Numbered from the stretch's first letter, positions 24,506 through 36,085 are shown. The stretch: DNA of 64,000 nt from Macrosoma leucophasiata (GCA_036365455.1 JAWQUS010000017.1:9424001-9488000); one strand, 5' to 3'. The notes: a model not told the origin generated them from the letters alone. A program made the numbers and translations.

Positions 24506-24788
24506 ACTGGTGGTAGAGCTCCAGTGACGGAACTCGCGGGCGTAGGCACCACCGCATTACCTAATATACCTACTTACCGCTAAATGGTAGTGTTCAGCAC
24601 TATCGTGTTCAATTCAGGTGGTAATGTACGGCCCTGAAATTTTCGGCACAGAGGCATAACACCTTAGGCCTCAGGAGTGGTAACGCATCTGCATTTTGAC
24701 CTCTGGTCAATGTGTGGGTGTCTATAGGCTGCAGTCATCACTTAACATCAATGTGAACTGCATGCTTGTTTGCTACTTTTAATACATA
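24506..24788 (+). mobile_element. Family RA repeat, complete plus-strand copy
   Basis: Starts 'ttactggtggtagagctcca' and ends 'catgcttgtttgctactttt' followed by an A-rich tail. Confidence 0.8.
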
Positions 24789-24794
24789 AAAAAA

Positions 24795-25377
24795 ACTAGC
24801 CTATAAATATAAAGGTACCTACTCAAAACTTTCTTTTTTCTTATACATACTCATATAATATACAATACTTTTATATAGAGCAAACATTTATATTTTTGTA
24901 ACTACTAGCCTCAAAAGCTTCCGGACCGATTTCAATTACTTCACCAATTAAATGCTACGTTATCGTCAAGCGGTGTTATTGGAGATAAATTAGGGACATA
25001 AAAAATAGTATGCTTGTTTGCTACTTCAATTACAATATTGCCTATAACATGCAACACACCTAGAATCCGCCTATTCCAGAATGACACAATAAATTTCCAT
25101 ACAAATTGATTCGACGTATAAATACGTAGTGGTGCACGTTTTATAACGTTATCGTTTGCATACGTTTTGTCAATATAAGTAGAACTAAGGCAATGTGTTA
25201 TGAATACAACGCATAATCACCTCCGACGTGTATATAATATAATATTAAAACATTATCAAAAATATAAGAATGCTCAATATTACAGTATGAAATAAATGTA
25301 AAAATATAGTAAGTACGTATTTGAATATTTAAATATAGTTTTATTTAGCATTAACAGAATAAATATAATAAAATATA
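24795..25377. other. AT-rich, no gene seen
   Basis: Probably 3' UTR and flank of the small gene that ends at 25,378, though no polyadenylation site can be fixed. Confidence 0.35.
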
Positions 25378-25516
25378 TTATGATTTGAAAAACATGTGAA
25401 AGTGTCTGGAACGGGTGTTTTCTTCTGGGTCGAAATATTTATCCAAAGCAAAGTCTCCATCAGCATCTGGGAAAGGGTACGGATAAGGTTGAATTATCGG
25501 AATTACCAAAAATGCT
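25378..25516 (-). CDS. Terminal exon of a small host gene, unknown function
   Basis: The minus strand reads from acceptor ATTGTAG at 25,517-25,518 to TAA at 25,378-25,380. It encodes about 45 residues with a Pro/Tyr-rich start (IIQPYPYPFPDADGD), a central DKYFDPEENTRS and a basic hydrophobic end (HFHMFFKS). The first nucleotide completes the codon left by the exon at 25,670-25,733, so the splice phases agree. Protein-like composition in AT-rich surroundings and matching phases support a real gene. I do not recognise the family. Confidence 0.5.
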
Positions 25517-25669
25517 CTACAATTTTCTTTTGTGCTTATTCATCTTAAACATATAAAATAGTCCAAAAGATTCTGTTTGCATACAATATTATGATTACTT
25601 CGTAGTAAGTATTAAAATACAATTTACAGCCAAAAAACTATAAAATTTTAACGTAAATTCAATACTTAC

Positions 25670-25733
25670 GATGTTTTCGTACCAACAAATTTATTCCTTG
25701 CCGCTGCCACGCCCTGCTGGTACGCGTTTGTAA
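25670..25733 (-). CDS. Internal exon of the small host gene
   Basis: 64 nt, with acceptor GGTTTTACCTTCAG and donor GTAAGTATTG on the minus strand. Frame: two entering nucleotides, 20 codons (TNAYQQGVAAARNKFVGTKT), two leaving nucleotides, which fit the next exon at 25,516. A diverged copy of the 3' half lies 188 bp upstream. Confidence 0.5.
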
Positions 25734-25857
25734 CTGAAGGTAAAACCAACTAACCCAAGAGTTTCCATTTGCATACAATATAATGATTATTTCGTAGTAT
25801 GACAATACTATTTACAGCCAAAAATCTTTAAAATTTTAACATAAACTCAATACTTAC

Positions 25858-25935
25858 GATGTTTTTGTATCAACAAATATATTCCTTGCCGCTCCTACGC
25901 CCCGGTGAAGCGTGTGTATACCTTCAGTTACACAG
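25858..25935 (-). CDS. Duplicated copy of the internal exon
   Basis: Minus-strand GVGAARNIFVDTKT followed by donor GTAAGTATTG at 25,857 parallels the exon at 25,670, including the intron start. The upstream edge is uncertain: the frame stays open to at least 25,990 with no clear acceptor, so this may be the end of a longer exon, an alternative exon or an inactive duplicate. Flanking intron sequence is duplicated as well (about 25,571-25,745 versus 25,761-25,930). Confidence 0.4.
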
Positions 25936-26415
25936 TCGGACTGAATGTAGAATGTACGTGTATGTAGGAACAGGAACGCGAGAGGCGCGTGGAACGTATA
26001 TTGACGTGCGTCTGTGCGCTGCGGCTATGACAAATTTTCTGAAATAGTTAAAAACATAGTCTACGTGACAGTAAATTATTTTATATGTCGTGAAGTTACA
26101 TTCTACCAGATTTTTCCTCGAAAGTTCATCGGAAATGAACGCCGTGTGAGTAATATTTTGTATTTGAACGTCATCGTAGGTTGTGCCATATTAAAATCGT
26201 AGATTTCGACGTACAATAACGCTCTGTCCGCGAACGTGATAAAGACCTCCAGAATAATTAAGCACTGGAGCGCACACTCTCTCAACACTCTCTGCTTGCC
26301 CCGTAAGGGACTGGGCGTGAAGATAATACATACATATATAGGCGCAGGAGCCGACATTGTCCAAAATAACAACACTTGATTTAGTTGAACTAATTTTATT
26401 CTTCACACAATAACG
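25936..26415. other. No further gene supported
   Basis: May include upstream exons of the small gene on the minus strand, but none can be fixed. Confidence 0.3.
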
Positions 26416-26430
26416 ATTTACTTATGATAT

Positions 26431-27312
26431 TTAAATTAAACAATGGGCGCGGCACGAAACGCGTCGGCGCGTTGTATTGTTAGCGGTTTGTGCAGTGTGA
26501 TTCTGTAAATGATTATTCATAGCGGCGATGGCCAACGTGGTCTCATCGTCCGGATCTTTTAAGACGTGCCTTGAAAGTCTCCTTTTGGCGCGATCAAAAG
26601 GAGTGTAAATCGCGGCCGCTCTGACCAGCGGATTCGGGTGGTGACTCGCCCGATCGAAATAGCGAGCTGAAGCTCGCTTCATAAACTGCCGGATGGTAGG
26701 CAGATTTGCGTCAATGTGCAAGTTTTTATTACGTACGTACCAAGGCGCGCCTACGGCTCTACGTAAGAATCGGTTCTGCAAGGTTTGAAGTTTGCGTAAT
26801 ATTGTCGTTTTCGCGTGGGCGAATACCGGGGACGCGTAACATAAAATGGGCCTTATGCAGGACGTATAGGCACGGAGTTTGTTCCGGGCCGATAGCTTGC
26901 TCTTTTTGTTTAATAGACAATGTAGTTGGGACAACACGAATGCAGCCTTTGCGCGCGCTGCTTTTACATGTGCAGCGAAGGACAGATGCCGATCAAGCGT
27001 CACTCCTAAGTATTTGATTTTGTCCGTCCAGGGGATGGGCTCGTCAAACATAAGGACTGGGGCTACGTTGGGTCTGGGAGCGCGGTCCCGTATAAAGAGT
27101 ATGGCAGCGCTCTTGCTAGGATTTACCTCTATACGCCAGCGGCGGAACCAAGACTCAAGGTCTTTGGCCGCCGCTTGCAGGGCTTTCCTTATGATCTCTG
27201 GCTTTCTGCCAGAGACGTAAATAGCGGTGTCGTCAGCGTACATTGCCACCTGAACGCCGTGGCGGACAGGGATATCGCTAGTGTATAGCGTGAACAGGAG
27301 GGGGATCCCCTA
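26431..27312 (-). pseudogene. Jockey-clade LINE, C-terminal half of ORF2 (5'-truncated)
   Basis: An open minus frame of about 290 codons from the junction at about 27,312 to the stop at 26,431. It starts just before reverse transcriptase motif C (AMYADDTAIYVSG) and includes the thumb (WRIEVNPSKSAAILF, IKYLGVTLDRHLSF) and a complete Jockey C-terminus. Endonuclease and motifs A and B are absent, so it cannot work alone. Few disabling changes remain in the retained part, implying a fairly recent insertion. Confidence 0.85.
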
Positions 27313-27640
27313 TCAGGACATGATTTGCCTTTATATAGTATTTCGGTGGTGGGAGGTGTTTACGAGGTTGCTTGCTGCACCTGGTGTTTACGATGTAATT
27401 CGATGCACCTGTTGTTTATGAGTTTGCTTGTCGCACTGCACCTGGTGTTTACGATGTAATTCGATGCACCTGTTGTTTACAGATAACGGGCGCGGCGCCG
27501 TCACATATATACCTTCAGAATAATAGTATATTGGACCCATGCGAATCGTTAATCTAAAATAAACATTTGCTGTAATATAGCATCAGCCAGTAAAATTCTC
27601 CTCTAAATCATTTTGGACATTAGCCGAATTGAACTAAAAT
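27313..27640. repeat. Region with a tandem duplication, possible LTR remnant
   Basis: Two copies of 'gtttacgatgtaattcgatg' with flanking 'gcacctg-tgttta' lie about 70 bp apart (27,387-27,480). A TATATAG-like box at 27,333 and AATAAAC near 27,560 suggest an LTR, but no partner LTR or primer-binding site was identified. Confidence 0.35.
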
Positions 27641-27997
27641 TTTATAAACTGGATTTGTTGATAGACATAGATATAGATTAACAAAAATGCATTTAAAGAT
27701 TTTATTAACTTTAAAAATAACTACGTTAAGAAAAACCGACTTCAAAACTGAAAAGTAAAAAATAATAAAGATTTAATTGTAATTATATACTACCTATTAT
27801 TTATATGTGCTATTTACTAATAGGTTTGAAGTCGTCAGTATACATGTTGTATACATATGTAAGCGATTCATAAGTAGCATACAGTTCAAAATACATTTAT
27901 CATAAGTCCTTAGACTCTTAGACAGTAGCCTTTAGACATCTACGTGATAAAAAATTAAATCAGTTGTCTTAAGGTCTTATGATGCCCTTAAACGTTA

Positions 27998-29292
27998 TAG
28001 TTGGGGAAAAAGTTTCTTCGCATTTTTTAAGATAATTCAAAACATTTTTTAATATTGTTTATTTAAATTTAACTAAAGTATGTATGTACCATTTTGTTCG
28101 ATAACCTTTTGCCATCTTGTAGGTAGGGACATGATCCCATTGCTATAAAAATTTTGGGACTTCTCATCAAAATACCGCGACAAGTGGATTTGGCAGTCCT
28201 CCCGTGATGTTAACCTAACATTGCATAAAGAATTCTGAAGAGCCCGAAACAGGTGGAAATCTGAAGGTGCAAGGTCAGGACTATACGGCGGATGCATTAA
28301 CACCTCCCAGCCAAACTCTCTTAATTTTTGCTGAGTGGCTATAGATGTGTGAGGTCTAGCGTTATCATGATGAAACACCACACCCCTTCTGTTGATCAAT
28401 TCCGGCCGCTTTCTCTCAACTTCTTGCTTTAATCTCATCAGTTGTTCGCAGTAGAGTTCAGAATCGATAGTCCTGCCTGGTGGTAATAGCTCATAATGAA
28501 TAATGCCCTTCCAATCCCACCACACACACAACATCACCTTATTGCGAGTTAACCCGGGTTTCGCCACAGTCTGTGAAGCCTGACCGGCCTTTGACCACGA
28601 CCTTTTTCACACGTTCTTGTCGTACGTGATTCACTTTTCATCACCAGTTATCAGCTTCTTCAAAAATGATTCGGTTTCAATACGTCGTAAAGAATCATAA
28701 GTGAGTACACGGTTCATTTTTCGAATTTCTTCATTAGGTTTCTTTCAGTGAGCTCGTGAGGTACCCAAATATCGAGCTTTTTTTTGTACCCACCTTTTTT
28801 TAAATGCGCCAAAACTGTTTTGTGATCAATTCTCAGTTCTTCAGCTACGTCGTAACAACTGATATGTCGATCTTGCTCCACTTTTTCAAAAATGGCATCC
28901 ATTTTATCCGTAATAGGGCGACCAGAGCGAGGTGCATCTTTGACATCAAAATTTCCGGATTGAAAACGCTTAAACCAAATTTGTGCTACTCTCACAGACA
29001 CTGCACTAGGTCCATAAATATCGCAAATTTTTTTCGCGGCTTGCGTTGCATTTTTACCTTTTTTGTAGTAAAATTTTAAAATGTATCGAATTTCTTCATT
29101 AGATTCACTCATCTTGACAGTACGAAAAACAAATGAAAATCACACATTTGCCTAATTTGAATTTCGAATTATGTTCTTTAAAATTTTAACTTTCAATGAT
29201 ACCAAAACCAGCCAGATACAAATACTACAGCCAAAGAGATTTTATAACAAGTTCATACATACCATAATGCGAAAAGACTTTTTCCCCAACCA
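27998..29292 (-). mobile_element. mariner element with terminal inverted repeats
   Basis: The ends are inverted: TAGTTGGGGAAAAAGTTTCT at left and the complement of TGGTTGGGGAAAAAGTCTTT at right. TA lies outside both ends (27,996-27,997 and 29,293-29,294). The length of 1,295 bp is normal for mariner. It contains the broken transposase described separately. Confidence 0.9.
28073..29112 (-). pseudogene. mariner transposase, disabled
   Basis: ATG at 29,112. The N-terminal part (29,112-28,714) carries the two helix-turn-helix regions (EIRYILKFYYKKGKNATQAA; GNFDVKDAPRSGRP). The frame is then lost. The stretch 28,570-28,700 contains the first catalytic Asp context (ITGDEK) but has in-frame stops. 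The C-terminal part from 28,567 has the second Asp (FHHDNARPHTS) and the third (HPPYSPDLAPSDFHLF), as in D,D34D mariners. Total length equals a normal transposase of about 345 residues, so loss was by point changes and small indels. Confidence 0.9.
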
Positions 29293-29294
29293 TA

Positions 29295-30115
29295 TTGTAT
29301 TTAAAATTATATTGCGGATATGTCGTGGTCCTATCGTAAAATAGCTTACATCATCATATCATTATATTCGAAAATTTTAAGTAATGCGACCATTTCATAA
29401 CATAGTCAATGAAAGTTGCCCAGGTTATTGGATACGTTTAATGACATAAACAACCACGATTAGCCATATCTTGCAATTAGGATGTCCATATTATAATCAA
29501 AATCAATAATTGGTTACAATCATATCTATTGTTTTTCAACATTAATTTAACGAAAACTTTATGGAACTTTAGGGAATTATCAAACGTTTTTCTTAGAGTT
29601 CAGAGTAATGTACGACGTAACACGATTTTGAATATAAAACTAGAAACATTATCATGTAGTGAACATTTTATAATACGTGTAATTTTAAGATATAGCTACA
29701 ACGTAGGCTACGAGATACCTACACGTAAAATTTTCATAATTATTTTCTTATAAATTTTTCCATAAATAACGAAATTTGAAAAACATTAGAATAAAACAAA
29801 GGCAGTATTGAATGGCGAATGATTTTTCGACGCTGGTTTTGTATAAAAGATATTGATTTAATGCCACAATGTCCGTACATATTTCTATAAAAAATATTAA
29901 TTTACTAATATAATATATATTGTATTACTGGACTAACTATCGGCATTTAGTTCTGGTAAGTATAACAGTAGGTAAGAAACCTGTACTTCAATTAATTAAT
30001 TAACTGCGATGTGAGTCATAAACCTATCCGAATGAGCCACGTATGTGATAATGACGTCAGCATACACGTTGTTTTCATATGTAAGCGATACATTGATCGT
30101 AAGTGCTTTTTTTAG
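29295..30115. other. AT-rich, no recognisable gene
   Basis: A segment at 30,050-30,110 ('gtcagcatacacgttg') resembles 27,830-27,870, so part of it is dispersed repeat. Confidence 0.4.
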
Positions 30116-30119
30116 GTCA

Positions 30120-30303
30120 TGAAGTGGCAAACGTTAAAAAGTTAATGCTAGTTAAAACGTTAAAAACTAAATTACAGGGCCGTAGATAACCACCTGGCCG
30201 GAATACGATAGTGCTGAACATGGTAGTGTTTAGCGACAAGTAGATGAGGTAATGCGGTGGTGTCTACGCCCGCGAGCTACATCACTGGATCTCTACCACC
30301 AGT
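30120..30303 (-). repeat. Family RA repeat, diverged partial copy
   Basis: 'attacagggccgtagataac' and 'gcccgcgagctacatcactg' identify it. The middle part of RA is missing. Confidence 0.65.
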
Positions 30304-30404
30304 AAATACTGCAGACCATTAGATGTCTATTGACATATTAAAAATAAGTTGTCCATCTTAAGACATTATTTAACCAATTTTGGAAATTAAAAAAAAATAA
30401 ATAA

Positions 30405-30490
30405 AAATTTGATTCCGGGCAGGAATAGAACCTGCGACCTCAGGATAAGCAGTCTAGCTGCTTTCTCACTAAGCTACCGAAGTTTCTAAC
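30405..30490 (-). repeat. tRNA-like SINE head (family SG)
   Basis: The minus strand has a T-arm 'gcaggttctattcctgc' (5-bp stem, 7-nt loop) and a D-arm-like 'tagcttagtgagaaagc'. The left flank is A-rich. Confidence 0.5.
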
Positions 30491-30599
30491 CCGAACGTCG
30501 ATTTTTCTTTCCGTTGTTGATTTTAACCTATTTAAGATCGGTGAACGACATCCATTGTTAACTAATTAACAGTTAAAAAAAGTCTTGTTGCAATAAAAG

Positions 30600-32520
30600 A
30601 TCATTGAAAATCCTTGTAACCCTGTAAAAATCTTGAAAACTCATTTTAATTTATATAAAAAAATACTTAAAAAACTTGTAAAAACATCAAAAAAAAAATA
30701 TTATACTAAATCGATGAAAAACGCTAAAAATAAAACAAAATACATGTGGAATATAATAAATACTGTTACCGGGAAAAATAACAAATTCCAAAAAGAGAAT
30801 CTAAAATTACACATAGAAGATTTTGAATGTAGCGACCCCGTACGTAACGCAAATAAACTAAATGAATATTTCGCGTCTGTGGGAGATCCGGCTCGATCGT
30901 GTACTACAACGAATTCGCCAGTAGGTAAATGGTCGCCTACAAGCTCACTTAACTCAATGTACTTGAGTACTACCACAAATCGAGAGGTACAGAAGGCGAT
31001 TCGTGAGCTGCCAAATAAATATAGCTACGGCGTAGACGAAATTCCCCCAGTTTTAATAAAAACTTGCTGTAGCGAATTAACGCGCCCACTTGTAACGCTT
31101 ATAAACCAATCTTTTGATAATGAGAGATTTCCTGAGAATCTTAAAATAGAAAAAAAAAGACCAATATTAAAAAAGGGCGGTAAGGCTCATGATATAACGC
31201 AATATAGACCTATAGCTTTACTTCCATCGATATCCAAAATTATAGAAAAAATAATGGCGAGACGACAGCCTAGGCATCCGCGGCAAAGCTCACAACTGGT
31301 TCCGGTCGTACCTTGAAAACAGAAAACAATTCGTCGAAATCGAATACTACGACGAGATAACAGGAGAAGTAATAAGGGTGCCCTCGAATATTATAGTCAC
31401 AAACTGGTCTTTACCTCAAGGTAGCGTCCTCGGGTGTATACTATTCTTAGCGTATATCAATGATTTACCGAGTATCATTGATTCACTTTGTGTATTATTC
31501 GCAGATGATGTATCTTTACTTTTCAGTTGTCAAAACTCGTCTAACTTCAACGAAATGATACAGGCGTTTCACAAAATTCAAAACTCTCTTTTAGAAAATA
31601 ATCTTGAAATAAACGTTAAAAAAAACAAAATGATCCAATTCCGACCTTACCAGAAATGTACACTTAATCTAAATCAGATATCAATACAATTAAACATTCT
31701 AGAAACAAATGAATTTACTCTTTTAGGAATCAACATAGACATAAATTTAAATTGGAAAAGTCACATCGGAAAATTGAGATCTAAATTATCACAGTTTATA
31801 TATGCGCTCGCAATTTTGAAAATAAACACAAATTTAGATTCTGCTCTATCAGCCTATTACGCTTATGCATTTTCCTGGATTAGGTATGGTGTCTTTCTGT
31901 GGGGGCACAGTACAGAGGATATTTTTATCCTTCAGAAAAAATGTCTACGTATCATATACAATCTAAAATCGAGAACAAGTTGTAAACCTCATTTTATATC
32001 AAATAAAATCTTATACATTCCCATCCATATATATTCTTGAAACTGCAATATTTAGAAGAAAAATTTAGAAAAAATCGAGTTCTGTTCCAACATAAGACGT
32101 AACGATAAGCTTAAACTCCCGACACCATTGATGCAAATATATATTACAAAACAAGTCCACATTATAGAGCAATAACTATTTACAACGCTTTACCAAAAAA
32201 CTTAGGAAAGAGAGAGAGAAAAGAACCCAATCCTAAATGTTTTATTTAGCAAAAAATCAAAAGAGTTTCTCATACATAAGTGTTATTATATATAAAAATG
32301 AATATCTAACGGACAAATCAAATTAAAAAAATATAGTTAAAACCACAATACAAAGATTTTACGAAAAATGTTACTTAATATTGTACGAAAAATTTAAATT
32401 AAAATAATAAAACCTCACGATCCGCTCCTAATTTGCAATGCCCTAACAGGGCCCTGTACCATACTAACCCATACCCCTAACACCTTTCACTAATTGTACA
32501 AAAGAATTATGAATTATGAA
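30600..32520 (+). pseudogene. LINE (CR1/Jockey superfamily) with motif A deleted
   Basis: The first frame (30,633-31,260) covers the end of a linker and the reverse transcriptase N-terminus (YSYGVDEIPPVLIK, ITQYRPIALLPSISKIIEKI). After a jump near 31,255 the frames resume with the region before motif B and then LPQGSVLGCILF (motif B) and CVLFADDVSLLF (motif C), followed by a thumb to 32,040. The whole motif A segment between KIIEKIMA and the later region is missing, so the copy cannot be catalytic. The 5' end is truncated and the 3' end lies near 32,520. Confidence 0.8.
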
Positions 32521-32900
32521 TAAACCGATATGATAGACATCGCAGTTTATACAGTATCGTTAAGATGTCCTGTCTCTGTAAGATCGGTACCTTTAATAAT
32601 TGTAATATTTTTTCTATTTTTTGCAATAACACATGTAAAAATAACCTATCTGACGCCAAACCAAAGCTTGATAGTAATGTAATTTCCAGCACAGAGCCTA
32701 TTTTAAGCAAATGTACATCCTGTATCCACCTTAGAGGAAGCTTTATATTTCTTTGGTATACTTGTACTGTGACAGATATTACGAAGTGGTATCGGTTTTA
32801 TTGACGGTAGAGGTAATTAAGTTCACGACAGCAAAACTTTATAAAAAATATATTCATTTTTCAATCAAACGGATAGAGTAAAAGCTGATAAAAGTGTATA
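32041..32900. other. LINE 3' remainder and AT-rich sequence
   Basis: Up to about 32,520 this continues the LINE with stops. Beyond that nothing is recognised. Confidence 0.4.
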
Positions 32901-32954
32901 TATAGGTAGTAAAAAATGGAAATAATTCCAATTTCCATTTTTGCACTACCTATA
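32901..32954. repeat. Hairpin, about 23-bp arms
   Basis: 'tataggtagt' at the left and 'actacctata' at the right, with inner 'aaatggaaat' and 'atttccattt', form an imperfect stem. Confidence 0.8.
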
Positions 32955-33269
32955 GATATTACTTATTATAATGAAAACAACAATCTTTTTATAGATTTTA
33001 AATTCTTAGTTACCCCATAACTAGAAAAAAAAATCTTTTGGTATATGTACCGTGTATACATACGAGTACATATTGCATTTAGTGAAAAGCGGTTATTTTT
33101 ATATTTCAAATAGACACTCCAATTTTATTTATTTGTATAGATAGATGTATAGATGGAAGTCGATACGACCATGGTGGTTCATCATTTCAGGCGAAAGACG
33201 TCCACTGCGCCGTGACAAAATGCCAAAGATGATCACAGCAAGGAGAGAATCCTACTTCCTACTAATAAA

Positions 33270-33505
33270 ATAAATCCGAATGTTTGTATGTTTTTTTGTT
33301 TGTTTGTTACTCCTTAACGCAAAAACTCCTGAACTGATCTTCATGAAATTTGGCACACACATAGAGGGTCCCTTGTATTAACACATAGGATAGTTTTAAT
33401 CCAGAAAAATGTTCCTGTGGGATGCCACGGGATGATTTGATGAGTTTCCACGGGGTACGCGAAAAACGACCTACATGCGGGCGGAGCCGCGGGCAACAGC
33501 TATTA
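33270..33505. repeat. Family LE repeat
   Basis: Contains 'gaactgatcttcatgaaatt', 'gtttccacggggtacgcgaa' and terminal 'ggcggagccgcgggcaacag'. Confidence 0.6.
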
Positions 33506-33545
33506 TACCATAAGCGTCATCGCCACCGAGCTATCTGGGTTCTTT

Positions 33546-33744
33546 GACGACCTGGTTAGTCCAGCGGTGTGAGATGACCGTTTGATTCGAAGGGTCGCGG
33601 GTTCGATCCCCGCACCGGAACAAATATTTGTATGGCCTACAGATATTTGTTTCGGGATGGGTGTTTGTGTATGTATTGTATGTGTACAACGGCACCCACG
33701 ACACAGGTTTACCTATACCTACTGTGGGGCTGTGAGTGTAAGCG
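33546..33744 (+). mobile_element. tRNA-derived SINE, family SF, copy 2
   Basis: A-box-like 'ggttagtccagcggtg' and B-box-like 'gcgggttcgatccccgc', followed by a body shared with 23,688-23,883. Confidence 0.85.
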
Positions 33745-33825
33745 TTATTTTTTTTTTCTTCCGGTCGAGTGCCACTCTGGTGCAAGATTATGCGGCGACT
33801 ATTGTATGTTAAATGACATTTTTAT

Positions 33826-34110
33826 TACTGGTGGTAGAGCTCCAGTGACGGAGCTCCCGGGGGTAGGCAAGGCACCACCGCATTACCTAATATACTTGCC
33901 GCTAAATGGTAGTGTTCAGCACTATCGTGTTCCGGTCAGGTGGTAATATACGGCTCTGTAATTTCCGGCACAAAGGCTTAACACCTTAGGCCTCAGGAGT
34001 GGCAACGCATCTGCATTTTGATCTTGGTCTTTGTGTGGGTGTCTATAAGCTGCAGTCTTCACTTAACATCAATGTGAACTGTATGCTTGTTAGCCACTTC
34101 CATTATTATA
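33826..34110 (+). mobile_element. Family RA repeat, complete plus-strand copy
   Basis: Starts 'ttactggtggtagagctcca' and ends in 'gttagccacttccattatta' plus an A run. Confidence 0.8.
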
Positions 34111-34366
34111 AAAAAAATATCGACGTATAAAATTTGTTGCTACTGCTTTGAATTTTTAATATCACACGGGGCAAAGAAGAATATAAGTGCAATGGACACC
34201 TGAAGCTTACGATGCATTCGTGTAATATGACACACACAATGGCTTGCAAAATGCAATGACGTGTTGCTGACTGTTGATATCTGATATTCGTCAACCATAG
34301 AGCAACACGGGCCACCAGGCATAGCGTTTAGGCATTACCGATGCAAAACAGTCTGTCATTTTTTGC

Positions 34367-34385
34367 GCGGGGGGGGGGGGGGGGA
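34367..34385. repeat. Poly-G run
   Basis: A run of about 16-18 G. Its length is likely to be unreliable in sequencing. Confidence 0.85.
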
Positions 34386-34561
34386 GTGTGATATAATCGT
34401 CTATAACTACGAAACTCACACCTTGACTTTAACAAAATACCTATACAATTTCATGCACACATTTAAACATCTGGGCGACAGGCTTAGGAACACTACTTGT
34501 TGCACTTGTGCACAGAGGCACAGGTAGCCATATGCAGGCTTTCCTTCAGGCTTCTGTCAAA

Positions 34562-34726
34562 GTGCCTCTGTGCCGGAAATTACAGGGCCGTACATTACCA
34601 CTGCCGTACATTACCACCTGACCGGAACACGATAGTGTTGAACACTACCATTTGCCGGCAAGTATATAAGGTAATGCGGGGGTGCTTTCGCCCGCGAGCT
34701 CCGTCACTGGAGCTCTACCACCAGTA
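34562..34726 (-). repeat. Family RA repeat, partial copy
   Basis: Contains an internal duplication of 'ccgtacattaccac'. Ends 'gagctctaccaccagtaaaa'. Confidence 0.75.
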
Positions 34727-34809
34727 AAAAGATTGGTCCCTGTCATCTGCTTGACTAATTTACTGACTAAATGATATCCCCATCTCGGCTCCCACATGTA
34801 GGTTTGTAA

Positions 34810-35290
34810 AATTAAGCTGTAGGCTAAGTAATTGTATTTTTAATATTTGAATGCATCTTTTTAGTTTATGGCGGTAAGAGTTTTTGGGGTTGTAAAGATT
34901 AGATATTGTTGACCATGTAATGAAGGATTGTAAAAGAAGCTGTAGGCTAAGTAATTGTATTTTTAATATTTGAATGCATCTTTTTATTTTATGACGTTAA
35001 GGGTTTTTGGGGTTGTAAATGATAAGATTAGATATCTTTGACCATGTTGTGTACAGATGTCCCGAATCTACATTCGGATTGTAAAAATTGAAATTGTGTG
35101 GGAACGTAGAGGACTGTGCGCATTGTTTTAGAAGTATGAAGCAGTGGGGGGAGAAACTCAGAGGTAGTGAAGAAGTTATGATAAAAAGGGTCGAAGGGAG
35201 TCGATCTCTGTTCGAATCTTGAATAAACCTGCACTTATAATTTTACTTGACCAGTGATTCTTTTTAATTAGATGTTCCCAACATCCTATA
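34810..35290 (+). repeat. Tandem 125-bp repeat and possible solo LTR
   Basis: 'agctgtaggctaagtaattg' begins two units at about 34,813 and 34,938 that continue in parallel for about 110 bp. Further right, AATAAAC at 35,222 followed by 'ttttacttgaccagtgattc' and 'cccaaca' looks like the end of an LTR. No polyprotein is adjacent. Confidence 0.45.
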
Positions 35291-35344
35291 TCGACCGTGG
35301 TAATAATAATAATAAGCCTCTTATCCTGAACGGCTTTCTTCTTT

Positions 35345-35825
35345 CTTTTGTGTTGTGGTTGTCTCTTTAGTTATAAAATATCTCTGAGTTCAGTGTGCCT
35401 CTTGGCAAAGGCCTCCTCTAACAATTTCCATTGTACTCTGTCTCTAGCAACCCTTCTCCATTTTGGGCCTGCGGTCAGTTTTAGTTCATCTTCCCATCTT
35501 TTGCTTTGTCTTCCTCTGTTTCTTCTCCCATCTCTAGGGTACCAGTCTGTTATGATCTTGCTCCACTTATCCTGTGTACCGCGCAGCATGTGCCCAGTCC
35601 ATCTCCACTTCAAACTATCTATTCTAGTAAGTACGTCTGTGACTTTTGTCTTACTTCTTATGACGTTGTTTCGTATCTTATCTTGTTTCTTAGTACCTAT
35701 CATACTTCGTTCCATAGCTCTTTGGCAGTGTTCCAGCATGTTTCTGTGATGTTTCGTAAGAGCCCAGGTTTCACATATGTAATACATGGGAGAACGCAGG
35801 TATTGAAGACTTTCCTTTTGATACC
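35345..35825 (-). pseudogene. RTE-type LINE, 3' end only, inserted in viral DNA
   Basis: The minus frames read KVFNTCVLPCITY, then ICETWALTKHHRNMLEHCQR, LKWRWTGHMLRG, RWEDELKL and LLEEAFAKRH, the C-terminal third of an RTE-like ORF with one frame change near 35,785. An ATAAT tract lies just left of the 3' end (about 35,303-35,315). The right edge abuts the coding sequence of the RPB6-like ORF, so it is a 5'-truncated insertion or a rearrangement joint. Confidence 0.8.
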
Positions 35826-36058
35826 TTGTTGCGGCGTGATCGAATCCGTCGCTCCGGCGGCGGCGAATACCGATTTTGGAAAGTACGCCTTGTTGGTGGC
35901 CACGTACAGCGGGCCGTCTAGGTACGGGTGGGTCGCAAACAGCGTTCTGGAGCGCGCCGCGTCCTGCACAACTTGACGATGCGCGCCATTTCGTACGACG
36001 ATATGAGCCGTTTTCCTTCGAGGTCAGACCGCGTTATCGGCTCGATCCTGTACTCCAT
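35826..36058 (-). pseudogene. RPB6-like RNA polymerase subunit fragment (virus-like)
   Basis: ATG at 36,056-36,058 on the minus strand opens EYRIEPITRSDLEGKRLISS and YEMARIV. A single frameshift near 35,970-35,985 moves the reading to the frame containing DAARSRTLFATHPYLDGPLY and VATNKAYFPK. The order 'YE-AR-(hydrophobic)' followed by 'PL-VA' and a hydrophobic end is reminiscent of the RPB6/omega family, small subunits of multisubunit RNA polymerases also found in several large DNA viruses. The LINE at 35,345-35,825 cuts off the C-terminus. The start lies directly beside promoter cassette A. The family assignment rests on short similarity and could be wrong. Confidence 0.4.
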
Positions 36059-36085
36059 GATGATGAGGATGATGATGATGATGAT

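Noticed and set aside
34810..35290. Complete LTR retrotransposon
   Set aside because: Only one LTR-like segment, no internal coding region and no primer-binding site could be identified.
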